This document shows, piece after piece, positions 33,792-42,002 of a stretch of DNA of 64,000 nucleotides (positions are counted from its first letter, which is position 1; the number at the start of each line of letters is the position of its first letter). Both the position numbers and the translations under genes were made by a program. Source of the DNA: Streptomyces sp. NBC_01116 (GTDB lineage: Bacteria; Actinomycetota; Actinomycetes; Streptomycetales; Streptomycetaceae); assembly GCF_041435495.1 (NCBI RefSeq), contig NZ_CP108644.1:4325501-4389500 (forward strand). The letters are read 5' to 3'. The notes beneath the pieces were generated by a model. The model was not told the DNA's origin. It made no database searches and saw only the letters and a list, made by a program, of their open reading frames with translations.

Positions 33792-34535
33792 ATGCGCGAG
33801 ATCCTCGGAAGGCGACGCAGGCTCCGGCTCCGGCGCAAGGAGGGGGCAGCCCGGCTCGACGCGGCCCTGACCTGCGCCACCGTATGGCAATGGCCCGTGC
33901 TCCCCGGAGTGGGGACGGCGCAGGCCGGCCCGCGCGGCGAGAGCGGCGGCCCAGGCTGCGCCTGCCCCGAACCCGACTGCGCCGTACCGGGCGCACACCC
34001 CTTCGATCCCGGCCTGCTGGCGGCCACCACGGACGAACGCATGGTGCGCTGGTGGTGGACCCACCGCCCCACGGCCCCCGTGATGCTGGCGACCGGCGGC
34101 CGCGCGCCGTGCGCGGTGAGCCTGCCCGCGGTGGCCGGCGCCAGAGCGCTCAGCGCCCTCGACGTCCTCGGCATGCGGCTCGGCCCCGTCGTGGCGACGC
34201 CCACCCGGTGGTCGCTGCTGGTCGCCCCGTACAGCCTGGAACGGCTCGGCGAACTGCTGTACGCGAAGGACTGGGTGCCCAGCTCGCTCCGGTTCCACGG
34301 TGAGGGCGGTTATCTCGTGCTGCCGCCGTCCCGGACCGGCGCGGGCCAGGTCCGTTGGGAGCGGCCACCCGCGAAGGCAGTGGCCTCCACCGACGGCCCG
34401 GTGTCCCGAGGGCGTTCCAAGGGCGGGGATCCCGCGGTCGCGGCGCCCTGGCTCCCGGACGTGGAAGCGGTCCTGGACGCCCTGGTCGAGGCGAGTACCG
34501 GCGCACCGGGCGGCGGCAGTCGGCTGGCCCACTGA
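33792..34535 (+). CDS. Degenerate bifunctional primase/polymerase-like protein
   Basis: 247 residues from ATG 33792, with GGAAAGGAAC in front. It shares the layout of actinobacterial prim-pol N-domain proteins: a WPVLPG opening, a Cys cluster (CACPEPDC), WWWTHRP and a late GEGGYLVLPPS. The acidic DxD that prim-pols need is not seen; the matching region reads GGRAPCAVSLPAVAG, and the His-bearing GGRHLW motif is replaced by TPTRWSLLVAP. Compare the intact 42003-42962 protein. It is probably a non-catalytic relative, perhaps regulatory or DNA-binding. Family call is moderate. Confidence 0.75.
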   Translation: MREILGRRRRLRLRRKEGAARLDAALTCATVWQWPVLPGVGTAQAGPRGESGGPGCACPEPDCAVPGAHPFDPGLLAATTDERMVRWWWTHRPTAPVMLATGGRAPCAVSLPAVAGARALSALDVLGMRLGPVVATPTRWSLLVAPYSLERLGELLYAKDWVPSSLRFHGEGGYLVLPPSRTGAGQVRWERPPAKAVASTDGPVSRGRSKGGDPAVAAPWLPDVEAVLDALVEASTGAPGGGSRLAH

Positions 34536-34586
34536 GCCGGCCGAACGGCGGGAATCGCGGGGCCCGGGCCCGAAGCCCGGGGCCAC

Positions 34587-34659
34587 AGCCCGGCTCACGG
34601 TGTCCGGTCCTCGGAGCCCGGTTCACGGTGTCCGGCTCACTCGAACGGGTGTGAGCCGG
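34587..34659 (+). repeat. 28-bp period direct repeat plus terminator hairpin
   Basis: The 21-mers at 34587-34607 and 34615-34635 (AGCCCGGYTCACGGTGTCCGG) differ at one base. They run into a hairpin, CCGGCTCAC 34632-34640 with GTGAGCCGG 34651-34659, which can end the primase-like transcript. Confidence 0.6.
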
Positions 34660-35175
34660 GCCGGATCCCCGGTATCAGGGGTGCCGCGCGGTCTGACGGC
34701 GCGCATTGCAGCGGTCCGATGGCCGCCGTCCTGTTCGCCTGTCCGGTTCCGCTGGTCGTTTCGCGGAACCTGCCGTTGCTCCGATTGCCGTATCGGGTGA
34801 TCCGGCAGCCGAGGTGAAACCGTCTGGTGCATCGCCAGAAAGGGCAGAGCCAAAGGCTCCTGATGGCCTATCCGCAGATGAAACTGCCGCCCTGTCGCCG
34901 ACGTTGCTGAAATCGTCATCGAGAATGAGCGCAGAAGCCGGATCTCTGCCTGAGCCTGATCGTTCGTCCTCTTCTGGCGGTGGCGATCGCATGGACTGCA
35001 TGGACGGCATGAACCGCCAGGGCGGCGGGGACCGCGGGGGTCGCACGGCACCGCAAAGGCGCTGACGAGGGCGGAGCTCCGGCGCGGCAGGCGGGCTTCA
35101 GGAGGGGTGCGGCGGAGCGGTGCGGCCAGCGCGCCCGGGGGTGTCACGGGGCGGGCCGGAGCCGGAAACGAAGAC
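34660..35175. other. Gene-free stretch of atypical composition
   Basis: About 500 bases with less G/C than the neighbours, particularly 34690-35000. A 119-codon plus-strand frame (34706-35065) exists but its third positions are not GC-rich, and the opposite strand is equally open, so I do not call a gene. It may be a decayed or foreign remnant. Confidence 0.5.
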
Positions 35176-35215
35176 GCCCGGTCGCTGGCGACGGGGGATG
35201 CACCAGCGACCGGGC
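35176..35215 (-). terminator. 13-bp perfect hairpin
   Basis: GCCCGGTCGCTGG (35176-35188) pairs perfectly with 35203-35215 around a 14-base loop. It lies 125 bases beyond the 3' end of the minus-strand SEC-C gene. The 35216-35339 stretch between them is AT-richer and has no gene. Confidence 0.65.
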
Positions 35216-35339
35216 TTCTAGAACCGTAACAAGAGATCTGCCGTTCGCAAATTCGATCTCGCCTGTAAGGACGCCGATTTACTTGCGAGTACGGCGAGTT
35301 GTGACGCGGGTCACCGTCGGCGGCGCCCCGCCGTCACTG

Positions 35340-36305
35340 TCAGCTGAGGGTCACCTGGCGGTTGGTGAGACCGCCCCGGGCGCGTCGTTCCTCGGCGGTG
35401 AGCGGGGCGTCGGACGCGAGCGCCGTCGCCAGTCGCTCGGCGAACTCGACGGCGGGCTTCTCGCACGCCTCGGCCTCCATCGCGCTGGGCAGGTCCCAGA
35501 CGGGGACCACGAGCCCGTGCGCCCGGAACGACCCGACCAGGCGGGTGTCGTCGCCGAGCGAGGAGGTGCCGGCGGCGTGCAGCCGGGCGAGCGCGTCGAG
35601 GAGCTGCTCCTCGGGGTGCGGCATGACCCAGCGCAGGTGGTTCTTCTCCGGGGTCTCGCACCAGTACGCGGCGTCGACGCCGGACAGCAGCGTCGTCGGG
35701 ATCGCGGCGGCGTTCGCGCGCTCCAGCGAGGCGGACACCTCCGGCGTGGCGTTCTCCGCGTCCGGTACCCAGAACTCGAACCCGGAGTGCACGTTCGGCT
35801 CGAAAGTGGCGTCCGGGGCGAGCAGGTCCTGAAGGCGCGGGCCGTCGGCCGGGACACGGCGTGCGGTGACCGGTGAGCCGGGCTCGGCTTCAAGGGCGCG
35901 CTGGAGGGTGTCCGCGAGGTCGCGGCTGAGGTCGCCGGAGGAGGTGTCGTTCTGCAGGGCGAGCAGGACGGAACCGTCGTCGCGGCGCAGGGCCGGCCAG
36001 GCCATCGGCAGGACCGTCGCGAGCGTCACCGACGGAACTCCCTCGGGCAGCCCGTCCTTGAGGGTCAGTTCGACCGTGGCGGCGGGCACCAGCTCGCGCA
36101 GCGCGACCCAGTCGCACTCGCCCGCGAGTCCCTCGAAGGGGCGGTGCACGAGCTCGGTCACGGCCTGGGCGGCGGCGCGTCCGTGACACGCCTTGTAACG
36201 GCGGCCCGATCCGCACGGGCAGGGCTCACGGGCCCCGACGACCGGGATCTCACCGTCCTTGAGCTGCTGCTTCCCGGCCTTGGACTGAGGGCGCTTCTTG
36301 GCCAT
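35340..36305 (-). CDS. SEC-C motif protein (DUF5926-like)
   Basis: 321 residues from ATG 36305, preceded by GGGAG. The N-terminus is Lys-rich, then a SEC-C zinc motif CPCGSGRRYKACHG with Cys29, Cys31, Cys40 and His41. The remaining 275 residues form an actinobacterial domain with no catalytic motif I recognise. SEC-C modules bind zinc and often bring proteins to SecB or the ribosome; the role here is unknown. Stand-alone gene. Confidence 0.85.
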   Translation of the reverse strand: MAKKRPQSKAGKQQLKDGEIPVVGAREPCPCGSGRRYKACHGRAAAQAVTELVHRPFEGLAGECDWVALRELVPAATVELTLKDGLPEGVPSVTLATVLPMAWPALRRDDGSVLLALQNDTSSGDLSRDLADTLQRALEAEPGSPVTARRVPADGPRLQDLLAPDATFEPNVHSGFEFWVPDAENATPEVSASLERANAAAIPTTLLSGVDAAYWCETPEKNHLRWVMPHPEEQLLDALARLHAAGTSSLGDDTRLVGSFRAHGLVVPVWDLPSAMEAEACEKPAVEFAERLATALASDAPLTAEERRARGGLTNRQVTLS

Positions 36306-36454
36306 GGTGGGCATTCTCCCGATTGCGACAGTGCGGACTCGGCGCGAGCCTAGCCGCCCGGGGAGCCCCGCTCGTCCGCCGTACGGGCTCGGCCCCCGTC
36401 ACCCGCGTGCTCGGCCCTAGTCGTCCGCGCGCTCGGCCAACGTCGTCCGCGCGC

Positions 36455-37042
36455 TCAGCCCACGTCGTCGAAGGCCTCGGAGAAGTCCAGCCCCTCGAAC
36501 CCGGTGAGCCCGCCGATGCCGTTGGCGCCGATGCGATCGGCCCCCGAGCCGTTGGCGCCGGAGCCGTTCGGGGCGGGGCCGTTGCCGCCGATTCCGGGCG
36601 GCTTCTTCGAGGAGACCAGGGCCCAGACGGTGACCTCGCCGGACGAGTCGTCCCGTACGCCCCATTCCTGGGCCAGGGCGTTGATGATGTTGAGACCCCG
36701 GCCACCGCGTGCCGTCACCGAAGGAGTGGCCGGAACCGGGCGGGTCGGGCCGCCGCCGTCCGTGACCTCCACGGTGAGCGCGCCGGCGGTGTCCACCCGC
36801 CAGGCGGCGCGGATGTCTCCGTCGCCGACGTCGGTGTGCCGCCCCAGGGGCCTGCCGTGCCGGCAGGCGTTGCTGAGAAGTTCGGACAGGATCAGAACGG
36901 CGTCGTCGACGACCGCGTCCGACACTCCGTTGCCGCACAACTGTTCACGCATCCGGTGTCGTGCCTGCCCCACGCCGGCAGGGCCATGAGGAATGGCCAT
37001 GCTCGACGACGCGGGCACCTCTTGTGCCACCACCAACGCCAC
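36455..37042 (-). CDS. RsbW-like HATPase regulator with Gly/Asn tail
   Basis: 195 residues. The GTG at 37042 is chosen because AAAGGAGG lies 8 bases upstream, the best ribosome site in this area; the open frame extends to 37150 without one. HATPase motifs: N-box LSELLSNACRHG, G1 VTDGGGP and G2 ARGGRGLNIINAL. Probably an anti-sigma or anti-anti-sigma kinase-type regulator. The last 45 residues are a Gly/Asn/Ala repeat (GANGSGADRIGANGIGG) ending in an acidic patch, unusual for this family and possibly a binding tail. Confidence 0.87.
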   Translation of the reverse strand: MALVVAQEVPASSSMAIPHGPAGVGQARHRMREQLCGNGVSDAVVDDAVLILSELLSNACRHGRPLGRHTDVGDGDIRAAWRVDTAGALTVEVTDGGGPTRPVPATPSVTARGGRGLNIINALAQEWGVRDDSSGEVTVWALVSSKKPPGIGGNGPAPNGSGANGSGADRIGANGIGGLTGFEGLDFSEAFDDVG

Positions 37043-37223
37043 CCCCGAGACCTCCTTTGCCCCACGCCACGGGTTGGATGCCCCACTGAGCTGCACCGGA
37101 AACCGGCCAACGCACTGCCGGTGACGCACTCGTAACGATTGGACGCGCACTGAGTGCGCCGGTGCACACCCTGTAACGGCCGAGGTCGGGGCCCTGGCGG
37201 CTCCTCATCCGTATTCATCCGTA

Positions 37224-38060
37224 CTAAATGCGACCCAGTTGGGACAGAACCTGCTTCGGGCGGTTGGTGATGATCGCCTCGACGCCGAGTTCGGCGCACA
37301 GGTCGACGTCGGAAGGGTCGTTCACGGTCCACACGTGCACCCGGTGCCCCGCACGGTGCAGGCGCTCGATGTACCCGGGGTGGCTGCGCACGATCCTCAT
37401 GCCCGGCCCCGCGATCCGGGCCCCGGCGGGCAGCCGTCCGTCACGCATCCGGGGCGATACGAACTGCATGAGGTAGACGGTCGGCAGCGTGGGCGCGGCG
37501 GCCTGGACGCGGTGGAGGGAGCGGGCGGAGAAGCTCATGACGCGGATCGGCGAGGGCCCGTCCGCGGGCGGATCGGCCAGCCCGAAGCGCTTCAGGAGAT
37601 GCAGGAGCCGCTCCTCGACCTGGCCCGCCCAGCGCGTGGGGTGCTTCGTCTCGATGGCCAGCTGGAGCGGCCGCCCGGTGGCCCGGACCTCGGTGAAGAG
37701 TTCCAGGAGGCGTTCCAGGGTGAGTACGGAGGTGAGCTCGCCCGGCACCGGATCCCAGTCGGGCGACTCCTCCCGGTCCTTCCAGGACCCGAAATCGAGG
37801 GCGGCGAGGTCGGCGAGCTCCAGGGCCGACACGGCGCCGCGCCCGTTGGACGTACGGTTCACCCGCCGGTCGTGGACGCAGACGAGGTGGCCGTCGGCAG
37901 TGAGCCGGACATCGCATTCCAAGGCGTCGGCACCGTCCTCGATCGCCTTGCGGTAGGCGGCCAGGGTGTGCTCGGGGGCGTCGTCGGAGGCCCCGCGGTG
38001 GGCGATGACCTGGATGGAGGTGTGCGCGCTGTGCTGCCGTGCGTGGGTCACCCGCGCCAT
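37224..38060 (-). CDS. Glycerophosphodiester phosphodiesterase
   Basis: 278 residues from ATG 38060. GDPD signature near the N-terminus: IAHRGASDDAPEHT with the catalytic His/Arg, then ECDVRLTADGHLVCVHD with Glu, Asp and second His. It cleaves glycerophosphodiesters to glycerol-3-phosphate plus an alcohol. No signal peptide, so cytoplasmic. It is divergent from htrA across about 200 bases. Confidence 0.93.
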   Translation of the reverse strand: MARVTHARQHSAHTSIQVIAHRGASDDAPEHTLAAYRKAIEDGADALECDVRLTADGHLVCVHDRRVNRTSNGRGAVSALELADLAALDFGSWKDREESPDWDPVPGELTSVLTLERLLELFTEVRATGRPLQLAIETKHPTRWAGQVEERLLHLLKRFGLADPPADGPSPIRVMSFSARSLHRVQAAAPTLPTVYLMQFVSPRMRDGRLPAGARIAGPGMRIVRSHPGYIERLHRAGHRVHVWTVNDPSDVDLCAELGVEAIITNRPKQVLSQLGRI

Positions 38061-38138
38061 GGTGTCACCGCCGCGGGGAAGGCTGAGCACATGTCACCCT
38101 GGGGGTCCGTTTTGTCGGATGTGAAGATTGGTGTGCGG

Positions 38139-38255
38139 ATGCACAGGTCCTGCTTACAGTGGCCCGACGTGTTGTGGGAAAAGCTGACCGCAGACACGTG
38201 CACAGCGGATTTCTTGCCGAACGCCGACTGGATGCCGAGTGGAACCGAGGAGTAA
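38139..38255 (+). CDS. Possible leader ORF in front of htrA
   Basis: 38 codons starting ATG CAC AGG TCC, with a rare TTA leucine codon at position 6, three Trp and two Cys. It ends 6 bases before the htrA GTG and in the same frame, and it contains the GAGGAG that serves as the htrA ribosome site. This could be a coupled leader that makes htrA translation depend on bldA tRNA, or it may be chance in a promoter region. I have no homologue to support it. Confidence 0.3.
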   Translation: MHRSCLQWPDVLWEKLTADTCTADFLPNADWMPSGTEE

Positions 38256-38261
38256 AGAGCT

Positions 38262-39950
38262 GTGAGCACCGAGAACGAGGGCAACGAGGGCAACGCGGTA
38301 CCGGCCGTGCCGTCCGCACCTCCCGGGCCGGCCGCCACTCCCGAACCGGCGGCCGACGGAGCCGCGCCGCCGCCGGCTCCGGCCCAGGACGCCGCGCACA
38401 AGACGGCGCACGACCCCGCGCACGACACAGCGCGCCTTCCCGTGCACGACTCCGGAGCAGCCGAGGCCGCTCCGCCCGCTCCTGGCGCGGGGGCTCCGGC
38501 ACCAGGAGCACCGGCGCACGCCGAAGCGCCGCGCCACGACCCCACGCACCAGGGTGCCCCGGCCTCCCCGGCCACGCCCGCGTACGCCCAAGGCGCCCAC
38601 CAGACCCCGCCGCCGCAGCACTCCCCGTACGGAGCGACGCCCGGATACGGAGCGGAGCCCGGGCTTCCGCCGGGGGCCGCGTCCTGGCCGCCGCCCCCGC
38701 CCGCCGTCCCGTCGTACGCCGACGGGGGCGCCGGTCACGCGTCCGGCGGTATCGGCAACGGCAGCGGTCACGGCCCGGTCTGGGGCGCTCCGGTCCCGGC
38801 CGGATCCGGAACCCCGGGCGCCAGGAGCGGCAAGGGCCGCGGCAGCGGTCTGGTGGCGGCCGTGGCCGTCGCGGCGCTCGTCGCGGGCGGTATCGGCGGA
38901 GCCCTCGGCTTCTGGGCCGCCGACCGGAACGACGGCAACGGCGGCGGCTCGACCACCGTCTCGGCGTCGGACACCCCGAGGGACCTGAAGCGCCCGGCGG
39001 GCACGGTGGCCGGGGTCGCGGCCAAGGCGCTCCCCAGCGTGGTCACCATCGACGCGCAGGGCGGCGAGGGCGAGGGCGGCACGGGCACGGGCTTCGTGTA
39101 CGACAAGGAAGGCCACATCCTCACCAACAACCACGTCGTGGCGTCCGCCGCGGAGTCCGGCGAACTGTCGGCGACCTTCTCCGACGGCAAGAAGTACGCC
39201 GCCGAGGTGGTCGGCCGGGCGCAGGGCTACGACGTGGCCGTACTGAAGCTCAAGAACCCGCCCGCGGGCCTCGCCCCGCTGCCGCTGGGCAACTCGGAGG
39301 GCGTCGCGGTCGGCGACTCGACGATCGCGATCGGCGCGCCCTTCGGACTCTCCAACACGGTCACCACGGGCATCATCAGCGCGAAGAACCGCCCGGTGGC
39401 GTCCGGGGACGGCTCCAGCAACAAGAACTCGTACATGAGCGCCCTCCAGACCGACGCCTCGATCAACCCGGGCAACTCCGGCGGCCCGCTGCTGGACGCG
39501 ACGGGCGCGGTCATCGGCATCAACTCCGCGATCCAGTCGACCGGCGGCGGCCTCGGCCAGTCCCAGGCGGGCTCCATCGGCCTCGGCTTCGCGATCCCGA
39601 TCAACCAGGCCAAGAACGTCGCCGAGCAGCTGATCAAGACCGGCAAGCCGGTCTACCCGGTGATCGGCGCGACGGTCACGATGGAGGAGAAGACGGGCGG
39701 CGCGGCCATCTCCGCCGAGGGCGCGGGCGGCACCCCCGCCGTCACCCCGAACGGCCCGGCGGCCAAGGCGGGCCTGAAGGCCGGCGACGTGATCACGAAG
39801 TTCAACGACACCGTGATCGACAGCGGCCCGACCCTGATCGGCGAGATCTGGACCCGCAAGCCCGGCGAGAAGGTGACCCTGACGTACGAGCGCGACGGCA
39901 AGACGGCCACGGCCGAAGTCACCCTGGGCCAGCGCGAGGGCGACAGCTGA
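38262..39950 (+). CDS. HtrA/DegP-like membrane-anchored serine protease
   Basis: 562 residues, GTG start with GAGGAG. Residues 1-190 are a disordered Pro/Ala/His-rich cytoplasmic region, a single membrane helix lies near 195-219, and the trypsin-like domain outside carries the triad His291 (TNNHVV), Asp324 (GYDVAV) and Ser406 (NPGNSGGP). A PDZ domain occupies about 455-555. It degrades or refolds damaged proteins at the cell surface and may process regulators. Terminates shortly before tRNA-Ser. Confidence 0.96.
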   Translation: MSTENEGNEGNAVPAVPSAPPGPAATPEPAADGAAPPPAPAQDAAHKTAHDPAHDTARLPVHDSGAAEAAPPAPGAGAPAPGAPAHAEAPRHDPTHQGAPASPATPAYAQGAHQTPPPQHSPYGATPGYGAEPGLPPGAASWPPPPPAVPSYADGGAGHASGGIGNGSGHGPVWGAPVPAGSGTPGARSGKGRGSGLVAAVAVAALVAGGIGGALGFWAADRNDGNGGGSTTVSASDTPRDLKRPAGTVAGVAAKALPSVVTIDAQGGEGEGGTGTGFVYDKEGHILTNNHVVASAAESGELSATFSDGKKYAAEVVGRAQGYDVAVLKLKNPPAGLAPLPLGNSEGVAVGDSTIAIGAPFGLSNTVTTGIISAKNRPVASGDGSSNKNSYMSALQTDASINPGNSGGPLLDATGAVIGINSAIQSTGGGLGQSQAGSIGLGFAIPINQAKNVAEQLIKTGKPVYPVIGATVTMEEKTGGAAISAEGAGGTPAVTPNGPAAKAGLKAGDVITKFNDTVIDSGPTLIGEIWTRKPGEKVTLTYERDGKTATAEVTLGQREGDS

Positions 39951-40036
39951 CCGGCTAGGCTGTCCCACGCGTCGAACCGGCCCCACACGGGCCTGACGGC
40001 CCATCGGCTTGCACAGCGACCGGACCGCCGACGCGG

Positions 40037-40126
40037 GGTGGGTTGCCCGAGCGGCCTAAGGGAACGGTCTTGAAAACCGTCGTCGCAGCGATGTGACCGT
40101 GGGTTCAAATCCCACACCCACCGCCA
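40037..40126 (+). tRNA. tRNA-Ser (anticodon TGA)
   Basis: Acceptor stem GGTGGGT (40037-40043) pairs with ACCCACC (40116-40122); discriminator G and an encoded CCA end at 40126. The anticodon loop CTTGAAA between ACGGT and ACCGT gives TGA. A long variable arm fits serine tRNA. T-arm GTGGG TTCAAAT CCCAC. Confidence 0.97.
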
Positions 40127-40130
40127 GGAG

Positions 40131-40167
40131 TAAGGCCCCCGACCAGGAAACTCGGTCGGGGGCCTTA
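40131..40167 (+). terminator. Terminator after tRNA-Ser(TGA)
   Basis: TAAGGCCCCCGACC (40131-40144) pairs perfectly with 40154-40167 around a nine-base loop, starting 4 bases after the tRNA. Confidence 0.9.
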
Positions 40168-40237
40168 CGCGTGCGCGTCGTTCGCCGGGACATCAAAGGG
40201 GGTGATTCCCCGGGGCATTGGTCCGTAGCGTCGTCGG

Positions 40238-40615
40238 ATGTTCGATTATCTGGAGATCGGTGTACTGCCGCGAGGGCGCCGGTTTCCGCCCAGTCTGCGG
40301 ATCCTGGTCAATGGCGAGGACGTGGTGGCGGGCGCGGTCGGTGAGACAGGCCGGGGGCCGTTCGTCGCCGATGTGCTGCCGGCCGGGGGCCCCGGTCTGC
40401 TGTGGGCGACCGGCGAGGCTCGGCGGGTGGAGTTGGGGGAGCCGGAGTGTTCCGGAGGGTGCTGCGGGTTTCTGACCGTGGTCGTTCAGCGTCTCGGGGG
40501 CATCGTGCAGTGGTCGGGCTGGGAGGTCCCGTACACGGAGGACGCCCCGCCGGAGTTCCACTTCGACGCCGATCGGTACGACGCCGAGCTGCGCCGGGTG
40601 GCGGCTGTCCGGTGA
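40238..40615 (+). CDS. Conserved-looking small protein with a CxxxCC motif
   Basis: 125 residues with no signal peptide or membrane segment. The N-terminus MFDYLEIGVLPRGRRFPPSLR resembles a compact soluble domain; a Cys cluster (ECSGGCCGFL, about residues 68-77) may bind metal or form a disulphide. Codon use is host-like, so I take it as real. Function not recognised. It stands alone downstream of the tRNA terminator. Confidence 0.7.
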   Translation: MFDYLEIGVLPRGRRFPPSLRILVNGEDVVAGAVGETGRGPFVADVLPAGGPGLLWATGEARRVELGEPECSGGCCGFLTVVVQRLGGIVQWSGWEVPYTEDAPPEFHFDADRYDAELRRVAAVR

Positions 40616-40741
40616 ACGCGCTGGGCGGCGGCCGGGGCGGGCATGACCCGGTCCGGTTACGCCGCCGGGAACGGCCGGAGTGGTGTCCCTTCTCGGGGTG
40701 GGGCGGAGCGGGCTCGCTCTGGTGGGGGCGGGCCAGCGGTC

Positions 40742-41857
40742 TCAGTCCGCGGAGACCGGTTCGAGCGCGCCGAGGACGGCGGGTGCGTCCTTCCGGTGCG
40801 TGACGACGAGGACCGGCACGCCGTTGTCCTCGCACTCCACGACCACCGCCCGGCCGTCGTAGTCGGGGCGGCCCCTGGGGTCCGTCAGGTACGGCGGGCG
40901 GACGCGGATCGGGGTCAGGGTGCGCGGGGCGGCCTTGCGGTGGAAGGCGCCCGTGGGGTCGGGAGTCGTGGCCAGGACGCCGGGGCCCGCGACCAGGTAG
41001 CCGGCGTGGTTCGCGTACGGGACTTCGCCCATGATCAGGCCGGGGAAGCACGCCTCCTCGGTCAGCACGGACAGATGCACCGCGATCGTGTCGTCGCCGC
41101 GATGGCGCCGGTTCAGGAACGGGGCGGCCAGGGCGCAGAGCGCCAGGACCACCACGCCGGCCACGCCTGTCAGGTGCAGGGCGTCGCCGATGTCGTCGCT
41201 GTTCCAGGCAGCCGCCGCGCCGAACAGCGTCAGGAACATGCCCCCGGTGATCGTCAGACCGACCTGCCAGGTGTACGCCCGGGGCGACCTCCTGCTGCTC
41301 CAGGCGGTCGCGGCCGCGGCTGTCAGGAGCATCGCCGCGAGGATGCCGAGGACCAGGCCGATGGTGAGGGGCAGCCGGAAGGACTCGCGCGGGTCCGCGT
41401 TCGTGTAGCGGCGGTCCGGCCCGAAGTCGACGTACCGGATCTGGTCCTGCCAGTACGTGACCTCGATGCTCGCTCCCGGGCGGGCGGCCGGAAGCCGTTT
41501 CAGATCGCTCTTGATCGTGGTGCGCGTGGACGTTCCGTCGGCCTCGGTCAGGTACACCCGGTACGACGTGGTCTTGCGCCCGGTCTCCCTCTCGGTGCGG
41601 TCGAGCACCGCGGCGACCGTTCGCAGGCAGTCGGAATCGCTTCCGCCGGGGGCCGTGCACGCGGGCGCCGCGGTGAAGGCGCGCCCGTCGTCGCGGGCGT
41701 CCGGCGTGGTGAGGAGCAGCAGCCAGGCCGCCACCAGGGTGAACAGGATGCCCGCTGCCAGGTAGGCGCGTATCGGCCCACGGAGGGCAGGGGCTGCCTC
41801 ATGGCTCGGGGTCGGGATCACCTCCGCATTCTGTGCCGGTGGGAGCGGAAGCGACAT
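40742..41857 (-). CDS. Hypothetical membrane protein
   Basis: 371 residues from ATG 41857. One hydrophobic segment near residue 30, a soluble loop with TYWQDQIRYVDFG, then three helices near 165-245 and a C-terminal soluble part. It has the look of the Streptomyces DUF3592-like membrane proteins (loop with a conserved Tyr and TDPR) but I cannot be certain. A 21-base tandem repeat in the gap 41880-41990 (GGCGGCGGGAGCCGTGGCC) precedes it. Role unknown. Confidence 0.75.
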   Translation of the reverse strand: MSLPLPPAQNAEVIPTPSHEAAPALRGPIRAYLAAGILFTLVAAWLLLLTTPDARDDGRAFTAAPACTAPGGSDSDCLRTVAAVLDRTERETGRKTTSYRVYLTEADGTSTRTTIKSDLKRLPAARPGASIEVTYWQDQIRYVDFGPDRRYTNADPRESFRLPLTIGLVLGILAAMLLTAAAATAWSSRRSPRAYTWQVGLTITGGMFLTLFGAAAAWNSDDIGDALHLTGVAGVVVLALCALAAPFLNRRHRGDDTIAVHLSVLTEEACFPGLIMGEVPYANHAGYLVAGPGVLATTPDPTGAFHRKAAPRTLTPIRVRPPYLTDPRGRPDYDGRAVVVECEDNGVPVLVVTHRKDAPAVLGALEPVSAD

Positions 41858-42002
41858 GGGGGATGTCCGCAGGTTCTGGGGCTGCTTCCTGCCGGGATTC
41901 GGCAGTGGCCGCAGGCCCCGGCGGCGGGAGCCGTGGCCTTGGCGGCGGGAGCCGTGGCCCCGGTGGCGGGGAGTCGCCGGCCCCCTTCTCGGCGACACCC
42001 CG

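Noticed and set aside
34675..35065. Two overlapping small frames on opposite strands in the atypical stretch
   Set aside because: Neither shows high GC in third positions, a ribosome site or a domain; at most a remnant.
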